NCBI GenBank assembly: GCA_002730675.1
Contig: PCAV01000026.1
Span: forward strand, 10,761-24,851
Length of the DNA stretch: 14,091 bases
DNA from: Rhodospirillaceae bacterium
Lineage (GTDB): Bacteria; Pseudomonadota; Alphaproteobacteria; Thalassobaculales; Thalassobaculaceae
Reading direction: 5' to 3'
Numbering within the stretch: position 1 is the stretch's first letter; every line of letters starts with the position of its first letter. Below the pieces are notes generated by a model. It was given only the letters and a program-made list of their open reading frames with translations. It did no database searches and was not told the origin of the DNA. Position numbers and translations under genes: made by a program. Shown in pieces: positions 1-7,947 of the stretch.

Positions 1-437
1 CCAATTATTTTTTTCTTCTGGTGACGCCCGCGTGCATTATTATAGTACCAAATAATCTTTATCGCTGTATCGTTGGCTTCTGATCCTGAGTTGTTAAAAA
101 ATACTTTGGAAACAGTATCAGGAGCAACATTTAAAAGTTTTTCTGCCAGGTCGATGCTTGGAGGATGCGACTTTTGACCAAACAGATGATAGTATGGAAG
201 GGTTTCAAGTTGTTTAGTAGCGGCGGCTACTAATCTTTTATGTTGAAAACCTAACGATGTCGACCACAGACCAGCCATGCCCTCGATATATTTTTTACCG
301 CCATTGTCCCAAACATACACCCCCTCGCCCTTCTCGATAATCATAGGGCCTTGTTCCTCATTGGCTCGGAGATTCGTGTAGGGGTGCACTAAATAAGCGA
401 CGTCCCTTGCTTCTGGCGAATTAGGCTTCAATGGCAT
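1..437 (-). CDS. Class III (omega) aminotransferase, N-terminal part, cut by window edge
   Basis: PLP-dependent aminotransferase of fold type I, class III. The family usually moves an amino group from an omega-amino acid, polyamine or taurine-like donor to pyruvate or a 2-oxoacid in the cytoplasm. I read 145 codons from an ATG at 437-435, preceded on the minus strand by a good AGGGAGAG ribosome-binding site, so this is the true N-terminus. Visible family hallmarks are the early HPYTNLRANEEQGP segment (residues 18-31), the GEGVYVWDNGGKKYIEGMAGLW block (about 37-58, the opening beta-strand region) and NNSGSEAND (115-123), whose GSEA binds the PLP phosphate. The catalytic lysine and the rest of the protein lie beyond position 1. 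The MFS gene ends 126 bases upstream on the same strand, so the transporter could import the amine or acid this enzyme uses; that link is inferred. The exact substrate cannot be told from this part. Confidence 0.93.
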   Translation of the reverse strand, partial: MPLKPNSPEARDVAYLVHPYTNLRANEEQGPMIIEKGEGVYVWDNGGKKYIEGMAGLWSTSLGFQHKRLVAAATKQLETLPYYHLFGQKSHPPSIDLAEKLLNVAPDTVSKVFFNNSGSEANDTAIKIIWYYNNARGRHQKKKII

Positions 438-563
438 AATACTCTCCCTGTATTTTCAAACTTTTACAAATAACGACTATAGAAGCTTTTTCGATAAATG
501 CTACATTGTCTTTGATGAAAATTTAACATCACACTCTTTCGAGTTTACCGCTCGTTTTGAAAC

Positions 564-1892
564 TTAATCTACTTTTGCATATCTAGGCAGTATAAACCAA
601 ATGAATGATAGGAACTGCGCTAGTAAGGCTAGCCCAAAACCCCAAAAAAAACCTTCGGAACTGTATGCGCCACTGTCCCCCGTTGGGAAGAAATTTATTA
701 TCTCTCCTATAAGGTATTGTATCAAGAATACGCCTCCGAAAGTCATCACATTTACCGCAGTGATTACTCGGCCAGATAATTCATTTGGAAAAAATCTCGT
801 CAAATGCGCGTAAACTACCATGGCAGAGTTTGCAAGTAGTCCAAATGCAAGCCAGGGATAGATAGAAGTTGGTGCTAACTCGAAGATTATTAAAAGTTGA
901 CTGGTCATAAACAGAAGCATCGAGACAGTAAAAAAAGTTAGCAAAGATACTTCAAATTTTTCTAACCAGTTTGCGAGTGCGCCAGTTATTAGAGAACCTA
1001 TTGCAAGGGCGAGGGCCAGCAACAGCAAATAATGCGCGACGGGTCCTCTATCTAAACTGGCGACATCCTTCAGCCAGGGGCCAGCCCAAAGACCCTGTAT
1101 AGCCATATTTGCCGCGAGACTAGTGCTTATGAGAGGCGCACATTTCCAAAACTCTTGATTGGTGTAGATGGAGCCCAGTTCATATATCTGATGCCTGAGG
1201 GTAGGGAGTGCTATACTAGCCTTGCGTTCAGGAACTACGATGAAAATTAATAGAGAAACTGAGAGTGTTGCTATTGCGAGGAACTGGAATATCTCTCGCC
1301 AAGTGAAAAAAGCCAACATAATCTCAAGAGGGGCGGTCGCAGCAACGGCTCCTAGTCCACCGATAGCAAGAAAACCCCCGTTGATGAGGGGCCAGTGACG
1401 ATCATCAAACCATATTGTGGCAGCTTTTACAGCTCCCATCAAACAACCAGCTACTCCAAGTCCTATAAAACCTCTGCCGAGAGCCAAAATAGTTGTGTTT
1501 GTGCCAAGAGAGAATAGTACAGCTCCGCCAGCTGCAAACAACAGAAGTAACGTTTGCACTTTTCGAGGACCGTATCTATCAAGCAAAATGCCCAAGGGAA
1601 TTTGAAATAAGGAAAATGTTAGAAAATATGTGGCAGTAAGAAATCCAAGATCTCCCGCATCTAAGCCGACTTCACTAGTCAGTTGTGGGGCAATTATCGC
1701 GTTTGTAGAACGAAATAAGTAGGAGAGGAAATAACCTGCCGCAAATGGAATAAATATGACTAGAATAAGCTTTCCCGCTGTTATTCTTGTGGCGAAGTTT
1801 GTATCTCTATCATTACTTTCATTCGTCCCTTGGTTAAGGAACGCTTTTTTGGTTGTACGCCAAGCAGTAAAAAGAAAAGAAATAGCAAACAC
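564..1892 (-). CDS. Major facilitator superfamily transporter
   Basis: Inner-membrane secondary transporter of 442 residues, the usual length for a 12-helix MFS permease. After a polar N-terminal stretch, the first helix starts near residue 41. Residues 63-82 resemble the loop after TM1 in organic-anion and nitrate-type MFS proteins. The loop-2/3 signature motif A is clear at 101-111 (GILLDRYGPRK). Long hydrophobic segments continue to the C-terminus. The start is uncertain. The frame opens with a GTG at 1892-1890 after an in-frame stop, and no ATG occurs before the first helix. No strong Shine-Dalgarno is visible, so GTG is the only reasonable choice. The first dozen residues are unusually hydrophobic for a cytoplasmic tail. 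It lies upstream of, and codirectional with, the class III aminotransferase, which suggests uptake of an organic acid or amine, but no substrate can be assigned. Confidence 0.9.
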   Translation of the reverse strand: MFAISFLFTAWRTTKKAFLNQGTNESNDRDTNFATRITAGKLILVIFIPFAAGYFLSYLFRSTNAIIAPQLTSEVGLDAGDLGFLTATYFLTFSLFQIPLGILLDRYGPRKVQTLLLLFAAGGAVLFSLGTNTTILALGRGFIGLGVAGCLMGAVKAATIWFDDRHWPLINGGFLAIGGLGAVAATAPLEIMLAFFTWREIFQFLAIATLSVSLLIFIVVPERKASIALPTLRHQIYELGSIYTNQEFWKCAPLISTSLAANMAIQGLWAGPWLKDVASLDRGPVAHYLLLLALALAIGSLITGALANWLEKFEVSLLTFFTVSMLLFMTSQLLIIFELAPTSIYPWLAFGLLANSAMVVYAHLTRFFPNELSGRVITAVNVMTFGGVFLIQYLIGEIINFFPTGDSGAYSSEGFFWGFGLALLAQFLSFIWFILPRYAKVD

Positions 1893-2166
1893 AGATGATT
1901 TCGCTTTGATGGCTGTCGAAGTCTGAGGTTATTAATCTCGAGGTATACAGTTTTAAACCTGAAAAGTAGAGAACTATGTATAGCATAACCCAAAAAAATT
2001 AGAAAATTGTACTGATGGAAATACTTCTTGTTAAAACGCAAATGTCATTAAACATTGATTTTTTGATCTAGAAATAGTTCACTTCCTGCGAATCGACTGA
2101 TAAAACACTAGTCGCAAGCCGTTTCTAAAATGTTTGTGATTATCAAGATCCCGTGGAGAGTAGAAA
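1893..2166. promoter_or_regulatory. Divergent intergenic region between MFS gene and DAHP synthase
   Basis: This 274-base AT-rich spacer must hold the start signals for both the leftward MFS/aminotransferase genes and the rightward DAHP synthase block. I see no convincing sigma-70 pair. A weak -10-like GATAAA lies at 2099-2104 facing the DAHP synthase. It sits inside the loop of a small hairpin with arms CGACT (2094-2098) and AGTCG (2110-2114). A leftward frame of 86 codons opens here at 2041 but overlaps the MFS gene and looks like chance. The ribosome-binding site of the DAHP synthase, GGAGAG at 2155-2160, is the only firm element. Confidence 0.4.
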
Positions 2167-3561
2167 ATGTCTAGCTCATGGCAACCTAATTCTTGGCGAA
2201 CTAAGCAGGCCCTGCAAATGCCTGATTACCCTGATGGTGAATATTTAGAGAGGGTCGAGTCACAGATTGCTTCATTTCCACCACTTGTTTTTGTAGGCGA
2301 AGCACAGAAGCTTAAATCCGAACTAGCACGGGTAGCATCTGGCCAAGCATTTCTATTGCAAGGCGGGGATTGCGCGGAAAGCTTTGCAGAATTCTCAGCC
2401 GATAACATTAGAGATACGTTTCGTGTTCTCTTGCAAATGGCACTTGTCCTTACTTTTGGCGGTGGTCTTCCAGTTGTAAAGGTTGGCCGATTGGCTGGTC
2501 AGTTTGCAAAGCCTAGATCTAGTTCTGTGGAGAAACAGGGTGATCAGGAGTTACCGAGCTATCGAGGTGACATTGTAAATTCTATCGAATTTGAGCCCGA
2601 AAAAAGAAAGCCGGATCCGGGTCGCCTCTTGAAGGCATATAATCAGTCGGCGTCGACGCTGAATTTATTAAGAGCTTTCGCTCAAGGTGGATTTGCGAAT
2701 CTAGAAGAAATCCACCGATGGACACTAGGTTTTGTGTCTAACTCTCCTCAAGGTGAGCGCTATGAAAAACTGTCACATAGATTGGATGAGACCCTCAGGT
2801 TTATGCAAGCATGCGGGCTGACTTCCGACTCAATTAGACAGCTTCGGGAAACAGATTTTTACACTTCTCATGAGGCTCTCTTGCTTGGCTATGAGCAGTC
2901 TATGACCAGACAGGATACCATAACAGATGACAAAGGTTGGTATAGTACTTCGGCCCATATGATTTGGATTGGTGATCGTACGCGGCAGGTGGACGGAGCG
3001 CATGTTGAATATATGCGCGGAATAAAAAACCCAATAGGCCTCAAATGTGGACCTAGTTTGGCGGCTGAAGAATTAATTACATTGATCTCAAAATTAAACC
3101 CGGGCAATGAGGCTGGCAGATTAACCTTAATTTGTAGAATGGGGGCAGAAAATATAGGAGCGAAATTACCAGCTCTAATTAGGGAGGTCCAAAAAGAAGG
3201 TAAGAACGTCGTTTGGTCCTGTGATCCAATGCATGGCAACACAATAACATCTTCTAATGGATATAAAACAAGACCATTTGATAACATTTTATCAGAAGTA
3301 AAACAGTTTTTCGAAATACATGCCGCCGAACGAACCTACGCCGGTGGAGTGCATTTTGAAATGACTGGTCAGGATGTGACAGAATGTTTAGGTGGAGCGC
3401 AGGCTATAAACGAGGTCTCTCTTGGCGACAGATATCATACACACTGTGATCCTAGGTTGAATGCTTCGCAAGCACTTGAATTAGCTTTTCTTATTGCTGA
3501 TATGCTTAAAGAAAACTTTTCCAAAACAAAAAACTTTCCAGATATGGCAGCCGTTTCGTAA
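2167..3561 (+). CDS. aroG: Class II 3-deoxy-7-phosphoheptulonate (DAHP) synthase
   Basis: Cytoplasmic enzyme that condenses phosphoenolpyruvate with erythrose 4-phosphate to DAHP, the committed entry to the shikimate pathway and aromatic amino acids. It has 464 residues, the normal length of the plant/mycobacterial class II type, which is unrelated in sequence to E. coli AroF/G/H. All four metal ligands of the family can be placed: C69 in [11 protein letters not shown]356 in [11 protein letters not shown]398 in [10 protein letters not shown] and D428 in [12 protein letters not shown]. The phosphate-binding motifs WIGDRTRQ (267-274) and GLKCGP (291-296) are also present. The ATG has a GGAGAG site 6 bases upstream. 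Class II enzymes occur both in primary metabolism and in aromatic secondary-metabolite clusters (for example PhzC). Nothing nearby proves the latter, so primary metabolism is the default reading. The symbol is the usual one for this class; aroF or aroH are also used. Confidence 0.96.
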   Translation: MSSSWQPNSWRTKQALQMPDYPDGEYLERVESQIASFPPLVFVGEAQKLKSELARVASGQAFLLQGGDCAESFAEFSADNIRDTFRVLLQMALVLTFGGGLPVVKVGRLAGQFAKPRSSSVEKQGDQELPSYRGDIVNSIEFEPEKRKPDPGRLLKAYNQSASTLNLLRAFAQGGFANLEEIHRWTLGFVSNSPQGERYEKLSHRLDETLRFMQACGLTSDSIRQLRETDFYTSHEALLLGYEQSMTRQDTITDDKGWYSTSAHMIWIGDRTRQVDGAHVEYMRGIKNPIGLKCGPSLAAEELITLISKLNPGNEAGRLTLICRMGAENIGAKLPALIREVQKEGKNVVWSCDPMHGNTITSSNGYKTRPFDNILSEVKQFFEIHAAERTYAGGVHFEMTGQDVTECLGGAQAINEVSLGDRYHTHCDPRLNASQALELAFLIADMLKENFSKTKNFPDMAAVS

Positions 3562-3626
3562 GTTGAAAAGTTGATAACCTTAAAAATTACTCGGCCTACA
3601 TATTCAGATTAGGATTGGGTAGCATT

Positions 3627-4805
3627 ATGCGAAAAAACCATCAGAGCTCAAAAGAACGTGGTGTAAAAAAGATAGCTCGAGTGGCTCTGTCACCAGATAA
3701 TAGCTCGATTGGCCGGTTTGCGGATAAATATTTTCTAAGAACTAAGGATATTGTCGAGAAATTTGGCGATACCACGGTAACCTATGCAGTTTTCATGCGA
3801 CGACCTGTTACAAGTGCTCCTCGATTAGCTATCGATTGGTTACAGTTAATGGCGAAAGAGCGTCAGACTTCTTTTGAAATCGACCTAAAATACAAAGAAG
3901 GATCGTGGGTGGGGGCTGGTGAACCCATAGTCTACCTAACTGGTTCACTATTTCATCTTGTTGATTTAGAAACGCAATTTCTCCAAAAACTAGGCTCTTC
4001 GTGTGTAGCTGCTTATAACTCTTATGTGATGTGTGTCGAATTACCAAAAACAGCATTTCTTGCAATGGATGCCCGGCATTGCGCAGGCGCTGATATGGCA
4101 GAATTAATGGCATATGGCGCTAGTGTAGGGTCAAAGAAAGCTCAAAACAAAGTGGGGGCAATCGGTTTTGTGGGAAACGCAACGGACGATACAGCTCATT
4201 TCTTTGGACAGGAAACAGGTTTTGGTACAATGCCGCATGCCCTTGTTGGTTACGCAGGATCAACTATCCGAGCAGCCGAAATGTTCTATGAAACTCATCC
4301 AGATACAAACCTGACGGTTTTAGTAGATTATTTTGGTAAAGAAATCTCGGATGCAATAGCCGTTTGCAAGCGATTTACAAATCTATTGGAAAATGGCCAA
4401 CTTTCATTACGTCTTGATACCCATGGCGGACGCTATGTTGAAGGCCTCGACATGTCTAAATCCTACGCGGTTTTAGAGAGGAATGCGACCAGAGCAATTC
4501 GCGGTTATAGATCCGATACAGAATTAAGGCATCTTATCGGGACCGGCGTCTCCGCTGCTGCAATTTGGCACCTTCGTGAGACACTCAATGCAGCGGGATT
4601 TTCAAGAGCGAAAATAGTAGGATCTAGCGGATTCTCTCCTGAGAAATGTCGGATTATGGCTTTAGCAGAAGCTCCCATCGACATGATAGGGACTGGTTCT
4701 TATCTACCGGATAATTGGAATGAAACCTATGCAACTGCGGATATCATTGACTATGATGGCGCATCGAGAGTAAAGATGGGAAGAGAATTTCTCTTATCAA
4801 AATAA
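3627..4805 (+). CDS. pncB: Nicotinate phosphoribosyltransferase
   Basis: NAD-salvage enzyme that joins nicotinate and PRPP to give nicotinate mononucleotide, usually with ATP hydrolysis. It is of the short type (about 392 residues), similar in length to archaeal and many alphaproteobacterial forms. From the ATG at 3627 the visible motifs are MDARHCAGADM (147-157), GFGTMPHAL (198-206, with H204 as a candidate for the phosphorylatable catalytic histidine), DTHGGR (264-269) and the phosphoribosyl-phosphate loop VGSSGF (331-336). An in-frame TTG lies four codons earlier at 3615, but the only Shine-Dalgarno-like sequence (AGGA, 3611-3614) abuts it, so I prefer the ATG. The gene starts 65 bases after the DAHP synthase with no clear terminator between them, and it ends 6 bases before the amidotransferase, so these are probably one transcript. 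A related quinolinate-type transferase is less likely because of the GTMPHAL and DARHCAG motifs. Confidence 0.92.
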   Translation: MRKNHQSSKERGVKKIARVALSPDNSSIGRFADKYFLRTKDIVEKFGDTTVTYAVFMRRPVTSAPRLAIDWLQLMAKERQTSFEIDLKYKEGSWVGAGEPIVYLTGSLFHLVDLETQFLQKLGSSCVAAYNSYVMCVELPKTAFLAMDARHCAGADMAELMAYGASVGSKKAQNKVGAIGFVGNATDDTAHFFGQETGFGTMPHALVGYAGSTIRAAEMFYETHPDTNLTVLVDYFGKEISDAIAVCKRFTNLLENGQLSLRLDTHGGRYVEGLDMSKSYAVLERNATRAIRGYRSDTELRHLIGTGVSAAAIWHLRETLNAAGFSRAKIVGSSGFSPEKCRIMALAEAPIDMIGTGSYLPDNWNETYATADIIDYDGASRVKMGREFLLSK

Positions 4806-4811
4806 AGATCC

Positions 4812-5531
4812 ATGCAAGATACTGTTCTTTTAATAGTACATCAAAAAAAATCTGTTCCAGGTCATATTGGACACCTGTTTGAAGAACGGGGTTACAAGTT
4901 TGACAGACGGTGTCCGTGTTTGGGTGACGAACTGCCGGAAGAGCTAGATCGCTATGCTGCGGTTGTAATTTTTGGCGGGCCAATGAGCGCGAATGACTGT
5001 TGGATGCCTGGTATCAAGAAAGAGTTAGATTTTGTTCCAAGGGTTTTAAAAGCGGAAATCCCTTTCCTGGGCCTCTGCCTTGGTGGTCAGATTTTGGCGA
5101 GGGTGCTAGGGGCGGACGTAAAACCTCATGCTGACGGTCATATAGAGTCTGGTTATACACGTATTTACCCGACGGAAGCAGGTAAGGATTGGTTTCTAGA
5201 TTCTAATATATTCTATCAATGGCATAGAGAAGGGTTTGATATCCCTTCAACCGCAACTCTAATAGCGACGGGCGATATTTTTCCAAACCAGGCTTTTGTC
5301 TATAACAAGTATGCTATTGCCACGCAATTCCATCCAGAAATAACGCGTGACATGATAGACCGATGGACTATGCATGGCGCTCATAGGCTTAACCGTCCAG
5401 GGGCGCAGCCTAGGCAGGCTCATATCAAGGGCTGGGAGCTCTTTAGTGAAAGGATCGACTTGTGGGGAAGATCGTTGCTGGACCGCTTTAACCTTTTTGG
5501 CAGTCAAGCCAAAGTCACTGCTAACGACTAG
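4812..5531 (+). CDS. Class I glutamine amidotransferase (GMP synthase GATase-like)
   Basis: Stand-alone class I (triad) glutamine amidotransferase domain of 239 residues, which hydrolyses glutamine and delivers ammonia to a partner or acts on gamma-glutamyl substrates. The catalytic triad is complete: nucleophile C89 in FLGLCLGGQ, with H174 and E176 in TQFHPEI. The oxyanion-region motif FGGPMSAND (54-62) and the QWHREGFDIP block (136-145) are typical of GuaA-like GATases (COG0518 group). No synthetase (ATP-PPase) domain is fused or encoded next to it, so its ammonia acceptor is unknown. It follows the nicotinate phosphoribosyltransferase by only 6 bases and has no strong ribosome-binding site of its own, which suggests translational coupling. 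Roles in purine, NAD or gamma-glutamyl-polyamine metabolism are all possible; none is shown. Confidence 0.9.
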   Translation: MQDTVLLIVHQKKSVPGHIGHLFEERGYKFDRRCPCLGDELPEELDRYAAVVIFGGPMSANDCWMPGIKKELDFVPRVLKAEIPFLGLCLGGQILARVLGADVKPHADGHIESGYTRIYPTEAGKDWFLDSNIFYQWHREGFDIPSTATLIATGDIFPNQAFVYNKYAIATQFHPEITRDMIDRWTMHGAHRLNRPGAQPRQAHIKGWELFSERIDLWGRSLLDRFNLFGSQAKVTAND

Positions 5532-5611
5532 TTTTTGGTTTGAGACACAAAGACAGTTTAATACAAGGTAGCCGATCTTCTTGCATCTTGTAAAATTATC
5601 GTCGGTCGTGT

Positions 5612-5636
5612 CTTATTAAGCAAAAAAACTAATAAG
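5612..5636. repeat. Inverted repeat upstream of the flavoprotein operon
   Basis: Two perfect 7-base arms, CTTATTA (5612-5618) and TAATAAG (5630-5636), are separated by 11 A-rich bases. The right arm ends 23 bases before the GTG start of the flavoprotein, inside the 128-base gap after the amidotransferase gene. It could be an operator for the operon or a weak AT-rich hairpin; the low GC content argues against a strong terminator. AGAGG at 5648-5652 downstream is the ribosome-binding site. Confidence 0.4.
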
Positions 5637-5659
5637 TAATAAAGATTAGAGGTCAAATA

Positions 5660-7600
5660 GTGTTCAGATTTCCATCTCTTTTTTCAGAAACAAAAGTTGG
5701 TACAAAGACATTAAAAAATAGAATTTGTTTATGTGCTACCGTGACAAACTTTGCACAAAACAATAAAATTACAGATTCATGGCGTAATTTCTTATTAGAG
5801 CGCGCGCGCGGCGGAGCTGCAATGCTTGTTACAGAAGTTATCGCTGTGGACCCCGAGGCAATCGCACAATCCTCAACAATCACAGGTTTTGATCCAACAA
5901 ATGAAGCTGGTTTCAAACTGATTGCTAAAGATGTGCAAAAAGAAGACGCCTTAATAATTGGTCAACTATGGCACCCAGGGCGACAACAATTGTGGCATCC
6001 AACAAAATCACCAATTGGGGTATCAAATCTCCCGGATCCATACAGCGGAACTGTACCACACGTAATGACAACGGAGGAAGTGCTCCGCGTTGCAGAGTCA
6101 TATATCGGTACGGCAAAAAGGTTGTCAGACTGCGGTTTTGATGGTGTTGAGTTGCATGGTGCACATGGCTATTTAATTATGCAATTTTTGTCGCCAGCAT
6201 CGAACAATCGAGAAGACATATTTGGAGGTGATCTCGAAGCAAGGACACTTTTCGTTCGAAAAGTAGCAGAAGGCATTCGGGAAAAATGTGGGCAAGATTT
6301 TATTATTGGACTCAAGATGCCAGCGGATGAAGGTGTCCCAGGCGGGGTCTGTCCCGACGAGGCGGTAAGAATAACAACACGATTGTCAGAGACCGGTTAC
6401 TTTGATTATTTCGCCTACGGTCAAGGCAATTTTAGTTTAAGCTTGGAGAACCACGTTCCAGATATGTACTTTGACCAGGGTGCTTTTATTGAGCTGCATA
6501 AAAAAATGCGGTCAGTATCTGGTAATGTACCGGTAATGGCATTAGGTCGGATAGGAGAGCCCGGTCTAGCTAATAAAATTATCGAAGAAGGATTTGGCGA
6601 CCTGGTGGGTATGTCACGAGCTCTAATAACAGATCCTGCTTGGCCTGAGAAAGCTCGTTTGGGTAATTCACAAGATATTCGACCGTGCGTTTACGATAAT
6701 TTTTCTTGGGGTGAAGTGCATTTAGGTAAACCGCTTGCAGAGCATCATAATGCTTTCATTGGTAAGGCAAACGAAGCTTTTCGACTTCCAGAACCTGCAG
6801 ACTTTTCAAAAAGGGTTATGGTTGTTGGGGGCGGCGTATCTGGTCTTGAAGCAGCGTGGGTAGCCGCCGCTAAAGGTCATGGCGTAACGCTCTTCACTTC
6901 TGCATCGGAATTGGGTGGTGGTTTGTTGCTAGAGTCGAAACTGCCAGGGCGTCAAGAAATGCGGCGAATTATAGAGCACCAAATTTTCTCTGGAGAAAAA
7001 TACGGAGTCGAATATGTCTTAAATTACAAAGTTAGCGCGCGAGATGTATTTGATTTTGGTAGTGATGTAGTTTTGCTGGCTACAGGAGCTAACCATCGTG
7101 TGCCAAGTGATCTGAAACGGGCAGACAAAGTGCTTTCGGCTCGTGAATATGTAATGCAGTCAGAAAAGTTGAATGGTGGGACAGCTGTTTTAATCGATGA
7201 AGATGGTACCGCTGCAACATATGGTGTGGCAGACCTAATGGCTCAAAATTTTAAGAACATTATATTGCTAACGTCGCGCCCAAGGATAGCAGCAAGCGTA
7301 AACCATTGCAGTGCAATTGGTGTTTTCAGGCGGCTGTACGGGGCTAATATTCAGATTCAACCAGCGCAGCAAGTAATAAATTTCATTGATAAAGTGGTGA
7401 CAGTTAGGAACCCCTATAATGCGATAGAGGATAAAATATCAGATGTAGATTTGTTGGTTTATTCGACACCCCGTATTTCAAATGATGAGTTGGTTGATGA
7501 ATTGGATGACACACTTGTAGAGAAGATTGGTGACTGCCGATCGCCACGAAATTTGATGACCGCTATTCAGAACGGGCATGCGATCGCAGATTCTCTTTAA
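5660..7600 (+). CDS. Two-domain NADH:flavin oxidoreductase (Old Yellow Enzyme/2,4-dienoyl-CoA reductase type) lacking the Fe-S cysteines
   Basis: Flavoprotein of 646 residues, normal for the FadH/trimethylamine-dehydrogenase/N-methylproline-demethylase group. The start is GTG at 5660 with AGAGG 7 bases upstream. Residues 1 to about 375 form the FMN TIM barrel: LKNRI (18-22), ERARGG (47-52), QLWHPGRQ (102-109), the active-site pair H166/H169 in ELHGAHGYL, then QFLSPASN (175-182), FGG (188-190) and GMSRALITDP (317-326). Residues 384 to about 646 are the FAD/NAD(P)-type half, with a dinucleotide loop at 388-398 (VVGGGVSGLEA) and LLATGA (472-477). In relatives a C-x2-C-x3-C-x11-12-C motif between the halves holds a 4Fe-4S cluster. 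Here only C343 remains; the next positions are D346 and W350, and the last falls at E361/H362. The cluster is therefore probably absent, and electron flow between flavins must differ or be lost. It is the first gene of an apparent operon with a small unknown gene and an MBL hydrolase. The substrate is unknown. Confidence 0.92.
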   Translation: MFRFPSLFSETKVGTKTLKNRICLCATVTNFAQNNKITDSWRNFLLERARGGAAMLVTEVIAVDPEAIAQSSTITGFDPTNEAGFKLIAKDVQKEDALIIGQLWHPGRQQLWHPTKSPIGVSNLPDPYSGTVPHVMTTEEVLRVAESYIGTAKRLSDCGFDGVELHGAHGYLIMQFLSPASNNREDIFGGDLEARTLFVRKVAEGIREKCGQDFIIGLKMPADEGVPGGVCPDEAVRITTRLSETGYFDYFAYGQGNFSLSLENHVPDMYFDQGAFIELHKKMRSVSGNVPVMALGRIGEPGLANKIIEEGFGDLVGMSRALITDPAWPEKARLGNSQDIRPCVYDNFSWGEVHLGKPLAEHHNAFIGKANEAFRLPEPADFSKRVMVVGGGVSGLEAAWVAAAKGHGVTLFTSASELGGGLLLESKLPGRQEMRRIIEHQIFSGEKYGVEYVLNYKVSARDVFDFGSDVVLLATGANHRVPSDLKRADKVLSAREYVMQSEKLNGGTAVLIDEDGTAATYGVADLMAQNFKNIILLTSRPRIAASVNHCSAIGVFRRLYGANIQIQPAQQVINFIDKVVTVRNPYNAIEDKISDVDLLVYSTPRISNDELVDELDDTLVEKIGDCRSPRNLMTAIQNGHAIADSL

Positions 7601-7631
7601 TACGAATGAAAATCGATAGATAGGGAAATAG

Positions 7632-7856
7632 ATGATCAAAGCAAGTGGGTTATCTATAAATGCAATGAAATTTGCCGTTCCGAGATTAGTTCACGCGATT
7701 ACCCGTGACTTGTTTTTAGAATATATTGACCACTTCTTTGAGACCATGATGTCCTATAAATTGCCCGAGTTTTCGCTGCCTGGTGAAAAAACGGAGTTAG
7801 CTCCTGCCACGGCTGACTTCTATGGAAAAAAAGTTGGGAACATAAAGGTAAATTAA
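7632..7856 (+). CDS. Hypothetical small protein (74 residues)
   Basis: I do not recognise this protein. It starts at an ATG with a clear GGGA ribosome-binding site (7623-7626, 5 bases upstream) and lies 31 bases after the flavoprotein stop on the same strand, so it is probably translated. It is basic at the N-terminus (MIKASGLSINAMKFAVPRLV). It then has an amphipathic, aromatic-rich stretch DLFLEYIDHFFETMMSY (residues 27-43), a proline-containing linker and a C-terminal FYGKKVGNIKVN. There is no clear signal peptide, transmembrane helix or cysteine motif. Its position between a flavoprotein and an MBL hydrolase suggests an accessory role for one of them. It could also be a decayed remnant of a larger gene, although the good start site argues against that. 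Confidence 0.6.
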   Translation: MIKASGLSINAMKFAVPRLVHAITRDLFLEYIDHFFETMMSYKLPEFSLPGEKTELAPATADFYGKKVGNIKVN

Positions 7857-7947
7857 GAAAATTTATTGTGTTTTACGAAAAAATTGTGAAAAACTATAGC
7901 TAATCATAATTAGTTTGCGAAAAGATGATTCTAGGGATTTAAAAGCT

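Noticed and set aside
438..563. Terminator between the MFS gene and the aminotransferase
   Set aside because: Only 4- to 5-base stems (such as CGAG/CTCG near 539-553) without a following T-run on the minus strand were seen.
1781..2041. Leftward frame of 86 codons upstream of the MFS gene
   Set aside because: It overlaps the MFS coding start in another frame, has no ribosome-binding site and reads as low-complexity lysine/leucine sequence without family features.
2889..3287. Leftward frame of 132 codons inside the DAHP synthase gene
   Set aside because: It lies wholly within a gene with complete catalytic motifs on the other strand and has no recognisable domain; a shadow frame.
5801..5815. 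Alternating CG run (cgcgcgcgcg) in the flavoprotein gene
   Set aside because: It encodes the conserved ERARGG motif of the FMN barrel, so coding constraint explains it better than a Z-DNA or repeat function.
7891..7916. AAACTA/TAGTTT inverted repeat and -10-like CATAAT before the MBL gene
   Set aside because: The arms are short and AT-rich, and the -35 candidate (TTGTGA, 7884-7889) has a 15-base spacing, so an internal promoter cannot be supported.
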